From: a bacterium
GTDB lineage: Bacteria > Desulfobacterota > JAPLJL01
Length of the DNA stretch: 57,415 bases
NCBI GenBank assembly: GCA_028713675.1
Contig: JAQTNV010000020.1
Location: 1 to 57,415 of the forward strand
Direction: 5' to 3'
A model generated the notes under the pieces. The model was not told the origin of the DNA and did no database searches. It saw only the letters and a list, made by a program, of their open reading frames with translations. Numbering within the stretch: the first letter of the stretch is position 1; the number at the start of each line of letters is the position of its first letter. This document shows, one piece after another, positions 18,146-25,726 of the stretch. Position numbers and translations under genes: made by a program.

Positions 18146-19009
18146 ATGCCTGATTACATTGACCTTCACATTCACACCACCGCTTCCGACGGCAGTCTGA
18201 CCCCTTCCGCGGTGGCCGGTCTGGCCCGCCAGCGGGGGCTGAAAGCCATCGCGATCACCGACCATGACACGATCGCGGGCTGCCCGGAGGCCCAGACTGC
18301 CGGGTCCGGGCTCGGGGTGGAGGTGATCTGCGGGGTGGAAATCAGCGCCGATTGGCCCCATGGCACCCTGCATATGCTCGGCTACTTCTTCGATTCTTTC
18401 CCCCATTCCCTGGACCAAGGCCTGCTTGAGCTCCAGGATAACCGGGCGAAAAGAAACCAGGAAATGATCGTCAAACTGCAAAACCTGGGTTTCCAGATTT
18501 CCGGGGAAGAGATCGCCCGGGCTTCCGGGGGCGGGCAAATCGGGCGTCCGCATTTCGCCAAGGTGATGGTGGAAAAAAAATACGTCAAATCGATGGAAGA
18601 AGCTTTCGACCGTTATCTGGGAAAAGGCAAACCAGCCTACATTGAAAAGGACCGGCTCAATCCCGAGCAAGCCATCCGGATGATCGCGAAATCCGGGGGC
18701 ATCCCGGTCCTGGCCCATCCCACCACTTTGGGAGAATATGACTCGGGCGGCATTCCCGCCCTCCTCGCCCGGCTGAAGGAAGAAGGGCTCCGGGGCATCG
18801 AGGTTTACTATTATTCCCATAACGAGCCGGATACCAATCGCCTGCTGAGCCTGGCCCAGCGGTTCGATCTCCTGGTCACCGGCGGGACCGACTTCCACGG
18901 TGCCAACCTGGGCGACATCCAGCTCGGGACCGGGAAGGGCAACCTCAAGGTTCCTTACCGGCTTCTGGAGGATTTAAAGCATGCCGCTGCGGACCGCCCC
19001 CGGACCTGA
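18146..19009 (+). CDS. PHP-domain phosphoesterase (TrpH/YciV-like)
   Basis: 287 aa. The PHP metal-binding motifs are all present: DLHIHTTASDGSLTP, AITDHDT, CGVEISAD, LAHPTTLG and GTDFHG near the end. Relatives (E. coli YciV/RNase AM) are 3'-phosphate or 5'-3' oligonucleotide phosphoesterases using three divalent metals; small-molecule phosphatases of this fold also exist. ATG 18146 is preferred over the TTG just before it at 18143. A heptad array ends directly at the start codon, so there is no Shine-Dalgarno sequence, and translation may depend on the unstructured leader or on coupling. Confidence 0.88.
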   Translation: MPDYIDLHIHTTASDGSLTPSAVAGLARQRGLKAIAITDHDTIAGCPEAQTAGSGLGVEVICGVEISADWPHGTLHMLGYFFDSFPHSLDQGLLELQDNRAKRNQEMIVKLQNLGFQISGEEIARASGGGQIGRPHFAKVMVEKKYVKSMEEAFDRYLGKGKPAYIEKDRLNPEQAIRMIAKSGGIPVLAHPTTLGEYDSGGIPALLARLKEEGLRGIEVYYYSHNEPDTNRLLSLAQRFDLLVTGGTDFHGANLGDIQLGTGKGNLKVPYRLLEDLKHAAADRPRT

Positions 19010-19036
19010 TTTTTTCCCGGCCAACAGATTAAATCC

Positions 19037-21289
19037 TTGAAGCACCCCAGCCAGAACCTGATTACAATTCTTTTTCTCTCTCTGCTTTTCCTCGGGACGG
19101 GATGCGCTTTTTTCCCCCACCCGCCCCCGACCCGGCCGCTCCCCGACCCGGAAAATCTCTACGCCTATGGTTTAAACCTTTACCGGGACCACCGTTACCC
19201 CGAAACGATTGAGATCCTCCAGGCCCTGCAGGAAGCATTCCCGCAGAGCCCGAAATCCGAGGCGGCCGACCTGATCATCGGTCTCGCCCTGCTCCAGTCC
19301 GGCCGCCCCGCAAAGGCCCAGGCCTTCCTGCGGCTGGCCATTCAATCCCGGCCCGACCTGGCCGACCTGCTGATGCTTTCCCTCTCCGAAGCCCAGATGG
19401 AATCCGGTGAAACAGAGGCCGCGGAAAGAAATCTGCGGGACTTTACCGCCATTTTCCCCTCGAGCCCCTACCTGGAACAGGCCCTCTTCCTGCAGGCGGA
19501 GGTCGAGGAGAAAATGAAAAACTACGACCAGGCGCAAAAATTCGCGCTCCAGCTGCTGGAAAATTTCCGCCAGTCCCCGAGCCAGGATCGCTACCTCTTC
19601 CTCCATGCCCGGGTCGCCCGGGCCAACGGGGACCTTCCCGCCGCAGTCCATTCCCTCCGCGAGATCTGGATCCAGCAGCCCCTGAGTCCGCTTCTCCCCG
19701 AGGCGGAAGACCTGCTTTCCCGTCTGCCCTCCGTCTCCTGGCCTCCTTCTCCCGAGGAACGCTCCCGCCAGGCTTTGCTCCTTTACCTGTCCGGAGAGCT
19801 CGACCCCGCGGAAAAAATCTTTACCCAGCTTGTCTCAGATCTGGAACCGGGAGGGGACCCCCGGCTGCTGGCTTCCTCCCTGTTTCGCCTGGGAATGATC
19901 AAATTCAAAAAGCGCCAGTATCCTGACGCCCGGGACCGGCTGCAGAAGCTCCTCCAGATGGACAACCTCCCCCCGGAGCTGACCGAGGAGACCCTCCTTT
20001 ACCTGGGCCGGGCCCGCGCCCGCAACCGCGAACCCGAAGAAGCCGAAAAAACCTACCGGGCCCTCCTGGAAAAATATCCCGGCGGCAAGGTCAGCGACGA
20101 GGCCTTGTACCTGCTCGGCCGGCTCCAGGAAGACCAGGGCGCCGGGAATGAAGCCCTGAAAACCTACCGCGAAATCCTGGAACGGTTTCCCCAATCCCCG
20201 TTCGCGGCTGAAATCAACTGGCGGATCGGCTGGAACTCCTACCTCCAGAATAATTTCGCCGAGGCGGCCGGATATTTTTCCCGGATTCCCGAAACCGGAG
20301 TGGACCTGATCTCGGATCTCAAGCCCCGATTCTGGAAAGCCCGGGCCTTGAGGCAATCCGGCCACCCCGACCAGGGCAATCTGATCCTGAATGAACTTTC
20401 CGACCAGTTCCCCCTTACTTATTACGGTTTCCTGTCCGCTTTGATCCTCCGGGCGGAGGGCTCCATCACCCTCCCGCAGATTCGTAAATACCCGCTCGAG
20501 AAGATTCCCGGCCCGGATGTCTCCGGATGGCCGCCGGACAGCCCGGGACCCGGCCAGCTTCCCCCGGATGCCGCCATCCATCTCCAGCGCGCCTCTGAGC
20601 TGATTGACCTGGGGCTTTACCCGGAAGCCAGCCAGGAGCTCCATTTCCTGGCCGGCCAGCTTTCCAGCCTTTCGCCGGCCGCCTTCCTGCCGGTGGGCCT
20701 GGACCTGGTCAGGATCGGAAATCTCCCCTGGCTTTTATCCCTCTGCGAAAGCTACTTCCTCGGCGAGCTGAAAGGAAAACCCGGTTCGCAGAACCGGGTC
20801 ATCTGGGAATTGGCTTATCCGCGCGGATTCCGGCAGCTGTCCGATTTTTATGCCCGGCAATACGGCCTCGATCCCAACCTGATCCTGGCGGTCATCCGGG
20901 AGGAATCCCGCTTTGCCCCCCAGGTCCTCTCCCCGGCCGGGGCCGTCGGGCTCATGCAGATCATGCCGAAAACCGGGGTGGACATCGCCCGGGGGCTCGG
21001 CCAGCCCGGTTTTTCCCCGGCGTCCCTCAGTGACCCCGAAACCAGCATCGAATTCGGTTACTACTATCTGCAGAAGCTTTCCGAACAATTCCAGGGCAAT
21101 CTGGCTTACACCATCGGGGCCTACAACGCCGGTCCCAACAAGATCCGGGAATGGCTGGCGGCCAAGCCCCGCCTCGACCTTTTTGAATTCATTGAGGACA
21201 TTCCCTACCCGGAAACCAACGGCTACGTCAAGAAGGTCCTACAGAATTACCTCCGCTATTCCTATCTTTACCCGGAGCAATCTTCATGA
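19037..21289 (+). CDS. TPR-repeat soluble lytic transglycosylase lipoprotein
   Basis: 750 aa. Signal with lipobox FLGTGCAFF, so probably anchored in the outer membrane. Residues about 40-560 are helical TPR-like repeats (many ...YPGGKVSDEALYLLGRL-type units). The C-terminal SLT domain (about 600-740) has the catalytic Glu in AVIREESRFAPQ, then GLMQIMPKT and the YNAGPNKIREW block. It cleaves the MurNAc-GlcNAc bond of peptidoglycan with formation of 1,6-anhydro-MurNAc. Start is TTG at 19037 with a weak ribosome site. The stop overlaps the start of the LysR gene by 4 nt (ATGA), so the regulator is read from the same transcript. Confidence 0.93.
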   Translation: MKHPSQNLITILFLSLLFLGTGCAFFPHPPPTRPLPDPENLYAYGLNLYRDHRYPETIEILQALQEAFPQSPKSEAADLIIGLALLQSGRPAKAQAFLRLAIQSRPDLADLLMLSLSEAQMESGETEAAERNLRDFTAIFPSSPYLEQALFLQAEVEEKMKNYDQAQKFALQLLENFRQSPSQDRYLFLHARVARANGDLPAAVHSLREIWIQQPLSPLLPEAEDLLSRLPSVSWPPSPEERSRQALLLYLSGELDPAEKIFTQLVSDLEPGGDPRLLASSLFRLGMIKFKKRQYPDARDRLQKLLQMDNLPPELTEETLLYLGRARARNREPEEAEKTYRALLEKYPGGKVSDEALYLLGRLQEDQGAGNEALKTYREILERFPQSPFAAEINWRIGWNSYLQNNFAEAAGYFSRIPETGVDLISDLKPRFWKARALRQSGHPDQGNLILNELSDQFPLTYYGFLSALILRAEGSITLPQIRKYPLEKIPGPDVSGWPPDSPGPGQLPPDAAIHLQRASELIDLGLYPEASQELHFLAGQLSSLSPAAFLPVGLDLVRIGNLPWLLSLCESYFLGELKGKPGSQNRVIWELAYPRGFRQLSDFYARQYGLDPNLILAVIREESRFAPQVLSPAGAVGLMQIMPKTGVDIARGLGQPGFSPASLSDPETSIEFGYYYLQKLSEQFQGNLAYTIGAYNAGPNKIREWLAAKPRLDLFEFIEDIPYPETNGYVKKVLQNYLRYSYLYPEQSS

Positions 21290-22194
21290 ACGTGGATTTT
21301 GATCTGCGGCAACTCGAAATTTTCTGCCAGGTGGTCAGGCATCGGAGCTTTTCCGAAGCGGCCAAGGCGGTTCACCTGGCCCAGGCCTCGGTCAGCGAGC
21401 GGATCTCCGGTCTGGAAAAAATGGTCGGGGCTCCCCTCCTCGACCGGCGGGGCCGCCGGGTGGTCCCGACCAAGACCGGGGAAATCCTTTTCGCGCACGC
21501 CCTCCGGCTTCTGGAAATGAAACAGGAGACCTGCTCGGAACTCGAAGACTTTCTGGGCATCCGCCGGGGCGAGATCCTGCTCGGCGCCAGCACCATACCG
21601 GGGGAGTATATTCTTCCCGGCCTGATCAAACTCTTCCGGGAAAGCTATCCCGGTGTCTCCGTCCGGATGAAAATCGGAGACACCCAGGAGATCACCGCCC
21701 GGATCCTGGAAGGCGAATTGGAACTGGGAGTGGTGGGGTCGAAAAGCAAATTGAAAAACCTGGTCTGCCGGGAGCTCTGGGAAGACGATCTGGTGGTGGC
21801 GGTACCCGCCTCCCACCGCTGGGCCGCCGGAAAATCCGTTCGGCTTGAAGATCTCCGGGGAGAGCCCTTCATTCTCCGGGAATCCGGATCAGGGACCCTG
21901 AAAATCCTGGAGGATCACCTGCGAAATCTCCCGGGTTCCGGTCTGGAAGACTTTAATCCCGTGGCCATCCTGGGAAGCTCCACCGCGGTCAAGGAAGGGG
22001 TCAAGGCCGGTCTCGGGGTCTCCATCATCTCTTCGCGGGCAATCAAAACCGAGCTGGAATCCGGCATATTAAAAGCCCTGAAGCTCGCGGGCATCTCCAT
22101 CCGGCGCCGTTTTTATCTTGCCCGCGACCGCCAGCGGATTTTATCCCCGCTCGCCAAAGCCTTCGCCCATTTTCTGGCAGAACAAGCCAAATAG
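21286..22194 (+). CDS. LysR-family regulator of the selenium-metabolism-associated type
   Basis: 302 aa. An N-terminal winged helix (LRQLEIFCQVVRHRSFSEAAKAVHLAQASVSERISGLEK) is followed by a LysR substrate-binding domain (ILLGASTIPGEYILPGLIKLF, LELGVVGSKSK, FILRESGSGTLKILEDHL). I recall a LysR family that is annotated as selenium metabolism-associated and lies near selenium genes; position next to selC and yedF fits this. The effector is unknown. It overlaps the upstream transglycosylase gene by 4 nt. Its stop codon runs directly into a heptad array. Whether it controls the downstream tRNA-Sec transcript is inference. Confidence 0.88.
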   Translation: MNVDFDLRQLEIFCQVVRHRSFSEAAKAVHLAQASVSERISGLEKMVGAPLLDRRGRRVVPTKTGEILFAHALRLLEMKQETCSELEDFLGIRRGEILLGASTIPGEYILPGLIKLFRESYPGVSVRMKIGDTQEITARILEGELELGVVGSKSKLKNLVCRELWEDDLVVAVPASHRWAAGKSVRLEDLRGEPFILRESGSGTLKILEDHLRNLPGSGLEDFNPVAILGSSTAVKEGVKAGLGVSIISSRAIKTELESGILKALKLAGISIRRRFYLARDRQRILSPLAKAFAHFLAEQAK

Positions 22195-22228
22195 CATAGG
22201 GCATAGGGCATAGAGCAGAGGGCAAAGG
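22194..22228. repeat. Heptad tandem array, unit GCATAGG (5 units)
   Basis: GCATAGG twice, then GCATAGA, GCAGAGG, GCAAAGG, in phase. The first base is the last base of the LysR stop codon. The same order of variants recurs at 27789 and, inverted, at 30171. Confidence 0.75.
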
Positions 22229-22234
22229 GTTTCT

Positions 22235-22262
22235 CTGCTTACTGCTTACTGGCTGCTGCCTA
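22235..22262. repeat. Heptad tandem array, unit CTGCTTA (4 units)
   Basis: CTGCTTA twice, then CTGGCTG and CTGCCTA. The same family is found at 53801. Confidence 0.65.
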
Positions 22263-22343
22263 TTTTCGCATCACTCTTCCCGTCAACCGTAAGCTATTTT
22301 TCTTTTTTGGGGGTTGGTCTCGCTCCTCAATCAAAAGCGTTCG

Positions 22344-22379
22344 TAGTGTCCATGGAGTCCATTGTGTCCGTAGTGTCTA
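22344..22379. repeat. Nonad tandem array, unit TAGTGTCCA (4 units)
   Basis: Four 9-nt units in phase (TAGTGTCCA, TGGAGTCCA, TTGTGTCCG, TAGTGTCTA) inside the inverted-repeat element. Confidence 0.65.
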
Positions 22380-22422
22380 GTGATTGCTTAAAGATGATGA
22401 ACCTAATAGACCTGATTACATA

Positions 22423-22476
22423 ATAGACTCAATAGACACAAAGAACACAACGACACGATAGACACGATAGTCGCGA
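22423..22476. repeat. Nonad tandem array, unit ATAGACACA (6 units)
   Basis: Six 9-nt units in phase (ATAGACTCA, ATAGACACA and four variants). They are the reverse complement, in kind, of the array at 22344 and form the other half of the element. Confidence 0.65.
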
Positions 22477-22533
22477 TGACCAACCCCCCGGGCTTCCGAA
22501 AACCCCAGGACACAAAAAAACCAACAAACTTTC

Positions 22534-22596
22534 CTTCTGTCTCTTGTCTCTTATCTTTAACCTATCACCTATGACCTATGACCCATCACCTTGTTT
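22534..22596. repeat. Heptad tandem array, unit CTATGAC (9 units)
   Basis: Nine units in phase, including CTATGAC twice and CTATCAC. About 41 bp of this array is repeated, inverted and almost unchanged, at 29725-29766. Confidence 0.75.
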
Positions 22597-22667
22597 TTCT
22601 GTTGGCTGTCTATTTGAGCCCATCGGGCGGGCCGAAACCAATCCGTCCTAATATAGGATATTCCTGT

Positions 22668-22696
22668 TTGACGTATCGTTATTTCCTTTGCTATTT
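22668..22696 (+). promoter_or_regulatory. Candidate promoter of the tRNA-Sec transcript
   Basis: TTGACG, 17-nt spacer, CTATTT, ending 11 nt before the first base of the tRNA. An AT-rich stretch (22648-22664) precedes it. Confidence 0.45.
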
Positions 22697-22707
22697 TTCC
22701 CCTATCT

Positions 22708-22800
22708 GACGGGTGTCGGGCTGGCGGCCCGGTCCGGGCCTCAACCCCGGATGCCATGGATTGCAGCCTGTGGCTCTGGGTTCGATTCCCAGCCCCGTCT
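22708..22800 (+). tRNA. selC: tRNA-Sec (anticodon TCA)
   Basis: 93 nt. Anticodon TCA (22741-22743) sits in a 7-nt loop CCTCAAC on a 5-bp CCGGG/CCCGG stem. The D arm has six pairs and a small TGGCG loop, the variable arm is long (about 24 nt, GCCA...TGGC), and the T arm is CTGGG-TTCGATT-CCCAG; together these are diagnostic of bacterial tRNA-Sec. The acceptor pairs GACGGG with CCCGTC plus one imperfect position. Oddities: C instead of U at position 33, T as discriminator base, and no encoded CCA (TCAA follows). It inserts selenocysteine at UGA codons with SelB. It lies only 25 nt before the next start codon. Confidence 0.82.
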
Positions 22801-22825
22801 CAAATAGAAACCTAAGGAGAAATAC

Positions 22826-24127
22826 ATGTCTGAAGAAAACCGGAAACTCTGGCAGGAATTGGGAATCAACATGGAAATGCATGATCAGCTGATAGCCGCC
22901 CTGCCCGGGATGTTCGCCGGGGCTTTCGGAAAGCTGAAAAACCGTCCGGAAGGGATGAAATATTTCAACATGGTGGTCGGGGACATCCACGGCATCCGGG
23001 TCCATGAACTCGCCGGGAAAAAGAAAGCGGGGAGCAAGGTCGTGGCGACTTTCTGCGTTTATGTCCCGGAAGACCTCACCTGGTCCGCCGGGGCCGAGCA
23101 GATCGGCCTCTGCGGCGGGGCCCACTTCACCGTTCCCGCCGGGGAAGAGCACCTTCCCGCCAACCTCTGCCCGCTGATCAAATCCTCCCTGGGTTTCAAG
23201 GTCGCCCGGGTCTGCCCCTATACCCAGATCTCCGACCTGATCGTGGGGGAGACCACCTGCGACGGGAAAAAGAAGATGTTCGAGATCCTGGGAACAATGC
23301 AGCCGACGTACACCATTGTTCTTCCCCCCGCCAAGGATAAAGCCTCCCGGGATTTATTCGTGCAAAAGCTGAAGGAATATAAAGACAAGCTCGAATCCCT
23401 GACCGGGAAAAAAGTCACCGTGGAAATCCTGACCGAAAAAAGCCGGATTCTGGAAGAGAAGAAGAAAGCCATGCGCCGGATCGAAAACGTCCGGAAGAAC
23501 GATCCCGCCCCCATCTCCGGCCTGGATGCCCTTCTGGTCAACCAGGTCAGTTTTTATGACGATCCCGTCCGCTTCGCCCAGATGACCAACCAGCTCGCCG
23601 ATGAACTGGAGCAGCGGGTGAAAAAAGGCGACGGGGTCTACCCCAAGGGAACCCCGCGCCTGCTTGTTTCGGGAACCCCCCAGGCTATTCCTTTCTGGAA
23701 GATTCCCGAGATCGTGGAAAAAACCGGCGGGGTGGTGGTGGCCGAGGAATCCTGCGTCGGAACCCGTTATACCTCCACGAAAGCGGGGCAGACCGGCCAG
23801 GACCTGGACAAGCTCCTGGCCGGGATCGCCGACCGCCTGCTGGAAACCCATTGCGCCTGCTTTACCCCCAACTCCGAGAGAGCCGATGATATCGTCAGGC
23901 TGTTCAAGGAATACAAAGCCAACGGCGTGATTCTTTCCAACCTCCAGTTCTGCGGCCCCTACACGGTGGAATCCAAGCTGATCGAAAACCGTCTCCGCAA
24001 GGAAAAGATTCCCTTCCTGCGATTGGACGTGGACTATTCGGCGGAGGATGCCGGCCAGCTCAAGACCCGGGTCCAGGCCTTCCTGGAAATGTTAAAATAT
24101 TCCGGGAGGAAAAATGAAAGAGATTAA
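22826..24127 (+). CDS. Double-cubane-cluster-type anaerobic reductase (2-hydroxyacyl-CoA dehydratase family)
   Basis: 433 aa. It resembles the HgdB/HgdC-dependent dehydratase beta-type fold in which cysteines bind an Fe-S cluster; single-chain members carry an [8Fe-9S] double cubane and do low-potential reductions after ATP-driven activation. Candidate ligands: GLCGGAHF, NLCPLIKS, ARVCPYTQ in the N half; EESCVGTRYT, THCACFTPN, LQFCGPY in the C half. The substrate is unknown. The activase (BadF/HgdC type) that such proteins need is not in the window. AAGGAG ribosome site; the tRNA-Sec gene lies 25 nt upstream and yedF overlaps by 14 nt downstream, so a link with selenium metabolism is inferred. 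Confidence 0.88.
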   Translation: MSEENRKLWQELGINMEMHDQLIAALPGMFAGAFGKLKNRPEGMKYFNMVVGDIHGIRVHELAGKKKAGSKVVATFCVYVPEDLTWSAGAEQIGLCGGAHFTVPAGEEHLPANLCPLIKSSLGFKVARVCPYTQISDLIVGETTCDGKKKMFEILGTMQPTYTIVLPPAKDKASRDLFVQKLKEYKDKLESLTGKKVTVEILTEKSRILEEKKKAMRRIENVRKNDPAPISGLDALLVNQVSFYDDPVRFAQMTNQLADELEQRVKKGDGVYPKGTPRLLVSGTPQAIPFWKIPEIVEKTGGVVVAEESCVGTRYTSTKAGQTGQDLDKLLAGIADRLLETHCACFTPNSERADDIVRLFKEYKANGVILSNLQFCGPYTVESKLIENRLRKEKIPFLRLDVDYSAEDAGQLKTRVQAFLEMLKYSGRKNERD

Positions 24128-24713
24128 GATCGACGCCCGGGGCAAAGCCTGCCCCGAGCCGGTCATCATGACCAAGAAGGCCCTGGCCGAGGCCTGGCCC
24201 GACCCGGTGATCGTTCTGGTGGATAACGAAACCGCCCGGGACAACGTCCGCCGAATGGCGGAAAATGCGGGTTTCCAGGTGGAGGTCTCGGGGCCGGGGA
24301 AAGACGGCTACGGGCTCAAAATCACCCGCGGCGCGGGAACCCCCGCGGGCCCCGGGATAAATTCGTGTTCTCCGCCGGATTCATCCCTCCGCACCTATTT
24401 TTTAAACAGCGACCACATCGGCGCCAACCGGGAATTGGGCAAGGTCCTGGTCAAGGGGCTCCTCAATGCCGTCGTCGAGCTTCCTTATCCCAAGCAGCTG
24501 GTTTTCATCAATACCGGGGTAAAGCTTCTGGCCGAGGACTCGTACTGCCTGGAAATCCTGCAGAAGCTGGAGAAAGCCGGCGCCCGGATCCTCGCCTGCG
24601 GCACCTGCATCGACTATTTGAAACTGCGGGATAAAATCAAGGTCGGAAAAATTTCCAACGCCTTGGAGATCATGGAGGCGATTTCCGGACCGGGGAAATT
24701 GATCAGTCTTTAA
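24114..24713 (+). CDS. yedF: Selenium-metabolism protein YedF (TusA-DsrE fusion)
   Basis: 199 aa. The N-terminus is a TusA/SirA domain with the active-site motif DARGKACPEPVIMTKKAL. The C-terminal part is a DsrE-like domain with the cysteine pair ILACGTCIDYLKL. This two-domain form is the one known to co-occur with selD and selA genes; a role in delivering selenium or sulfur as a persulfide-type carrier is assumed but not proven. GGGAGG gives a good ribosome site inside the end of the reductase gene, and the 14-nt overlap indicates coupled expression. A heptad array starts 4 nt after the stop. Confidence 0.92.
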   Translation: MKEIKIDARGKACPEPVIMTKKALAEAWPDPVIVLVDNETARDNVRRMAENAGFQVEVSGPGKDGYGLKITRGAGTPAGPGINSCSPPDSSLRTYFLNSDHIGANRELGKVLVKGLLNAVVELPYPKQLVFINTGVKLLAEDSYCLEILQKLEKAGARILACGTCIDYLKLRDKIKVGKISNALEIMEAISGPGKLISL

Positions 24714-24716
24714 AAG

Positions 24717-24744
24717 AATGCGGAATGCGGATTTCGGAGTGAGG
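24717..24744. repeat. Heptad tandem array, unit AATGCGG (4 units)
   Basis: AATGCGG twice, ATTTCGG, AGTGAGG, directly after the yedF stop codon. Confidence 0.6.
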
Positions 24745-24773
24745 GGTGGCTGTTCAGTATTCGAAATATGTAC

Positions 24774-24843
24774 GTCATCCCTGCGAAAGCAGGGATCCAG
24801 ATACTTTCGGGAAAAACTGGATTCCCGCTTCCGCGGGAATGAC
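24774..24843. repeat. GTCATCCCTGCG/GGGAATGAC palindromic repeat
   Basis: Two hairpins (CCCTGCGAAAGCAGGG and CCCGCTTCCGCGGG) are flanked by GTCATCC and its inverse, with a GGATCC/GGATTCC core. It belongs to the same loose class as the GTCATT...AATCCAG copy at 30107. Confidence 0.7.
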
Positions 24844-24864
24844 AAAGGATGACAATTTGATCAT

Positions 24865-25125
24865 TTATGTTTTATTTAATTTTTCTTTGATTTCAATCAG
24901 GATTCGCAAGCTTTCGGTGAAAGCATAGAGAACAACGGAAAATATCAATCCCAGGACAAAGGTGGCCGCGGCGATTCCCCACTTGCTCGCTGACCCGGCC
25001 ATCCCGGGTTCCGCCGGCAGGATCACCATCGCCGCCACGAAAATCACGGTCCCCAGGCACGAGACCACAGCGCTGATTTCCAGAAAAATAATCGAGATTT
25101 TCAATAGCTTTTCTCTTATCTTCAT
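24865..25125 (-). CDS. Small two-helix membrane protein, unknown function
   Basis: 86 aa. Two hydrophobic segments (about 12-37, IIFLEISAVVSCLGTVIFVAAMV, and 49-68, WGIAAATFVLGLIFSVVLYA) flank a short loop, and the ends are charged (MKIREKLLK, EIKEKLNKT), so both termini probably face the cytoplasm. No domain is recognised. It is the last gene of a minus-strand set with the zinc-ribbon and SppA genes, though 245 nt of repeats lie between it and the zinc-ribbon gene. Confidence 0.6.
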   Translation of the reverse strand: MKIREKLLKISIIFLEISAVVSCLGTVIFVAAMVILPAEPGMAGSASKWGIAAATFVLGLIFSVVLYAFTESLRILIEIKEKLNKT

Positions 25126-25149
25126 TTGCTTTCTCCGCTCCCTTTTTTA

Positions 25150-25171
25150 GGGCGGCAGTTGAATGCCGCCC
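25150..25171. repeat. GGGCGGCA/TGCCGCCC hairpin repeat
   Basis: A perfect 8-bp stem with a GTTGAA loop. The rest of the spacer (25175-25340) holds further small hairpins (GGGAGCC...GGCTCCC; GGGCGGC...GCCGTCC) and no gene that I can support. Confidence 0.55.
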
Positions 25172-25340
25172 CTACGAAAACACTTTTTTCAATCAACACA
25201 TAGGGGAGCCATTCTCCTGGCTCCCTTTTCGGGCGGCTATGGAAGGCCGTCCCCATATTTTCTTTACGCAGGCTTCCTTCGGCCACAATGCCTCGGGATC
25301 TAATCGAAAAGCCTGCGGTTTACCCCGAGTAAAATCGAGG

Positions 25341-25375
25341 GGCTACCGGTTACTGGCGACTGGCTACCGGCTACT
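25341..25375. repeat. Heptad tandem array, unit GGCTACC (5 units)
   Basis: GGCTACC, GGTTACT, GGCGACT, GGCTACC, GGCTACT in phase, running into the stop region of the zinc-ribbon gene at 25371. The same family lies at 26655. Confidence 0.7.
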
Positions 25376-25661
25376 TCTTTGTCATCTTCTCCCACAATTT
25401 TTCCGCCTCGGCCCGGCTGTCCTGCACCGTTTCTCCCCCCGGCCGGGATTCCTTGAAAGAAAAATACTCGCAGATATTCCCCTTGTCCTTCTGGGAAACG
25501 AAATCAGCCTGGGACTCTTTGCACTGGTGGTAGGCGTTGGGATCGTAATCCTTACAGTTCAGGCAGATATGAAGCTCCCGGCGGCAGTGCGGGCACTCCT
25601 CCCGAAACCCGACCTTTCTCTCTATCTCCACCGGCTTTTTGCAGAAATGACAGATAAACAT
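25371..25661 (-). CDS. Zinc-ribbon protein, unknown function
   Basis: 96 aa. Four CxxC-like pairs or singles suitable for zinc: FICHFCKKP (residues 4 and 7), CPHCRRELHICLNC (about 23-39), then HQCKES and NICEYF. The C-terminal third is charged and helical. Small proteins of this design are usually annotated as hypothetical; no function is known to me. It lies between sppA and the small membrane gene on the same strand, so it could belong to one operon, but a 9-unit heptad array separates it from sppA. Confidence 0.75.
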   Translation of the reverse strand: MFICHFCKKPVEIERKVGFREECPHCRRELHICLNCKDYDPNAYHQCKESQADFVSQKDKGNICEYFSFKESRPGGETVQDSRAEAEKLWEKMTKK

Positions 25662-25663
25662 AG

Positions 25664-25726
25664 TCTCTGGTTTCTAGTTTCTAGTTTCGGGTTTGAAATA
25701 TGAACTTTGGATTTTGGATTTAGAAG
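25664..25726. repeat. Heptad tandem array, unit TTTCTAG/TTTGGAT (9 units)
   Basis: Nine units in phase fill the whole spacer between the zinc-ribbon start and the sppA stop and enter the sppA stop codon. Confidence 0.7.

Larger units (their letters stand above)
22303..22489. repeat. Terminal-inverted-repeat element, copy 1
   Basis: A 187-bp stretch begins with a T run and GGGGGTTGGTCTCGCTC and ends GCGATGACCAACCCCCC, the inverted form. The interior is itself an imperfect palindrome made of two 9-nt arrays. A second full copy with a different interior lies at 48447. No ORF is inside. Confidence 0.7.

Noticed and set aside
22194..22600. CRISPR-like array
   Set aside because: Units are 7-9 nt, directly joined, without spacers or a leader, and no cas gene is present.
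22826..24713. Selenoprotein with in-frame UGA in the selenium locus
   Set aside because: Both reading frames are complete without internal UGA, and the motif cysteines are normal Cys codons.
25150..25171. Terminator
   Set aside because: The hairpin has no T tract on either strand in the right place.
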